23,096 nt of DNA from CAIKMD01 sp035277525 (GTDB lineage: Bacteria; Pseudomonadota; Alphaproteobacteria; ATCC43930; CGMCC-115725): the NCBI GenBank assembly GCA_035277525.1, contig DATEKH010000179.1:1-23096 (forward strand). The letters run 5' to 3'. A program made the position numbers and the translations under genes. Every line of letters begins with the position of its first letter. Position 1 is the stretch's first letter. This document shows positions 22,013 through 23,096 of the stretch, piece after piece. A model generated the notes under the pieces. The model was given only the letters and a program-made list of their open reading frames with translations. It was not told the DNA's origin and searched no databases.

Positions 22013-22794
22013 GCGAGCGCGTCTTGAAGCTCGCGGCGCCGGCCGGGGTCGGCGTGCTCGTGCTGATCGGGTGGGAGGCGGTGGTGCGCTGGAACGCGAT
22101 CCCGCCCTATATTCTGCCCGGGCCGCTCCTCGTTGCTGAAACCTTGTGGCGCGACGGGCCGAGCCTCTTGCTCTCGCTGCTCGTCACGCTGCGCATCACC
22201 CTGGCGGCGCTGGTCGCGGCCGTGGTTCTGGGCGGCGCCATCGCCATTCTCTTCGCGCAGTCGCGCCTCCTGGAGCTGAGCTTTTTTCCCTATGCCGTCA
22301 TTTTGCAGGTGACGCCGATCGTCTCGATCGCGCCGCTCATCATCATCTGGGTGAACGACACGTTCCTCGCGCTGCTGGTTTGCGCGTGGATCGTCGCGTT
22401 CTTTCCCGTCGTCGCCAACACCACCTTGGGTTTGACCAGCGCCGACCGCAACCTCGTGGCGCTGTTCCGGCTCTACCGCGCGACGCGCTGGCAAAGCCTG
22501 CGCTATCTGCGGCTGCCCTCGGCGCTGCCCTATTTCCTCGGCGGCGTCAGGATCAGCGGCGGGCTCGCCCTCATCGGCGCGGTCGTCGCCGAGTTCGTCG
22601 CCGGCACCGGCGGCACGGAGACGGGGCTCGCCTCGCGCATCCTCGAAGCGGGCTACCGGCTCGAGATCCCGCGGCTCTTCGCCGCGCTGCTGTTGTTGTC
22701 GCTCACGGGCATCCTGATTTTCGCGGCGCTGTCCTGGCTGTCGCACGCATTGCTCGGCCATTGGCATGAAAGCGCGCTGCCCGATGAGGAATAG
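22009..22794 (+). CDS. SsuC/TauC-type ABC transporter permease
   Basis: This is a 261-residue inner-membrane permease with about six helices (BPD_transp_1 family). IPPYILPGPLLVAETLW (25-41) is the usual N-terminal pattern of nitrate/sulfonate-type permeases. The EAA-like coupling loop reads LYRATRWQSLRYLRLPSALPYFLGGVRI (about 155-182), followed by GGLALIGAVVAEFVAG. The start is fixed by the ATGA overlap with the ATPase gene. It completes a three-gene importer (binding protein, ATPase, single permease acting as a homodimer). The gene is convergent with the flavoprotein monooxygenase, with only 8 nt between stops. Confidence 0.92.
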   Translation: MSERVLKLAAPAGVGVLVLIGWEAVVRWNAIPPYILPGPLLVAETLWRDGPSLLLSLLVTLRITLAALVAAVVLGGAIAILFAQSRLLELSFFPYAVILQVTPIVSIAPLIIIWVNDTFLALLVCAWIVAFFPVVANTTLGLTSADRNLVALFRLYRATRWQSLRYLRLPSALPYFLGGVRISGGLALIGAVVAEFVAGTGGTETGLASRILEAGYRLEIPRLFAALLLLSLTGILIFAALSWLSHALLGHWHESALPDEE

Positions 22795-22802
22795 CCCCGC
22801 GT

Positions 22803-23096
22803 TCAAGCCCCGCGCACGCGATCGATAAGGTGCAGCGCATCCGCTGGCGGACGATCGTCGCGCCAGGCGACATGCCCGTCCGGGCGCACCAGCACGAGCG
22901 CGCGCTCGTAAAGCGCTGCAATCTTCGCATCATTGAGATCGACGACTTTGAGGGGGACCCCGCGCGTCTTCGCGGCCTCGACGAGCGCTGCGCCCGAAGG
23001 CGGCGATGAACCCAAGCGCAGCAGCACGAAACCCGCGCCGAAGAGATCGAGCGTCGAGCGGTTCTCGCCGATCCAGGCATGCGGCGCGCGCGTGCC
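22803..23096 (-). CDS. FAD-dependent aromatic monooxygenase, C-terminal part (runs off the window)
   Basis: Only the last 97 codons are present; the frame is open to the right edge, so the 5' part lies outside. The visible part matches the thioredoxin-like C-terminal domain of PheA/TfdB/MhpA-type flavin hydroxylases: APHAWIGENRSTLDLFGAGF, VLLRLG, then the highly typical VLVRPDGHVAWR, then ADALHLIDRVRG at the end. These enzymes hydroxylate phenols or related aromatics with NADPH and oxygen. The FAD- and NADPH-binding motifs would be upstream and cannot be checked. It is convergent with the ABC permease gene. The substrate is unknown. Confidence 0.82.
   Translation of the reverse strand, partial: GTRAPHAWIGENRSTLDLFGAGFVLLRLGSSPPSGAALVEAAKTRGVPLKVVDLNDAKIAALYERALVLVRPDGHVAWRDDRPPADALHLIDRVRGA

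Overview
The window is GC-rich, gene-dense DNA of an alphaproteobacterial type. The Liv-type and NMT1/SsuABC-type transporters, MarR control of a CoA-dependent aromatic acid locus, a winged-helix/TPR regulator and MddA all fit Hyphomicrobiales- or Rhodospirillales-like soil bacteria. The genus cannot be fixed from the sequence. I see no rRNA, tRNA, CRISPR array, insertion sequence, integrase or phage gene. It looks like a chromosomal catabolic region.

Region A (about 32-11420) is best read as a hydroxycinnamate (ferulate / p-coumarate type) uptake and degradation locus. On the minus strand, an acyl-CoA synthetase of the feruloyl-CoA synthetase type (4784-6670) is followed by a periplasmic binding protein and LivG, LivF, LivH and LivM. 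A MarR regulator (6763-7326, plus strand) is divergent from the synthetase. A second minus-strand operon-like block (11420 down to 7323) encodes a MetE-like zinc methyltransferase, a DUF2237 protein, a hydroxycinnamoyl-CoA hydratase/lyase (HCHL), an SCP-x type thiolase-like protein and its DUF35 zinc-ribbon/OB partner. Proposed flow: the ABC transporter imports the aromatic acid, the synthetase makes the CoA thioester, HCHL yields the aromatic aldehyde and acetyl-CoA, and MarR senses a CoA thioester, as CouR does in Rhodopseudomonas. No aldehyde dehydrogenase or ring-cleavage gene lies in the window.

Region B (11714-13801, plus) holds a multi-pass membrane protein, a small membrane-anchored protein of unknown function and a long RidA-like protein resembling 2-aminomuconate-type deaminases. 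Region C (13856-16763, minus) holds a winged-helix/TPR regulator and a downstream FrsA/pseudooxynicotine-hydrolase-like alpha/beta hydrolase. Divergent from that regulator, region D (16928-18569, plus) carries a class I SAM methyltransferase and an MddA-type methanethiol S-methyltransferase. Two small membrane proteins follow (18623-18988 minus; 19253-19516 plus).

Region E (19622-22794, plus) has an XRE regulator and then an NMT1/THI5-type binding protein, an ABC ATPase and a permease. The 3' end of a flavoprotein aromatic monooxygenase gene (minus strand) runs off the right edge.

The most interesting points are the thiolase-like/DUF35 pair with no recognisable nucleophilic cysteine and the MetE-like protein, both inside an HCHL operon; the regulatory repeats upstream of the synthetase and binding-protein genes; and the divergent regulator/methyltransferase/MddA unit. 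All functions are inferred from sequence features read by eye; no database search was run.
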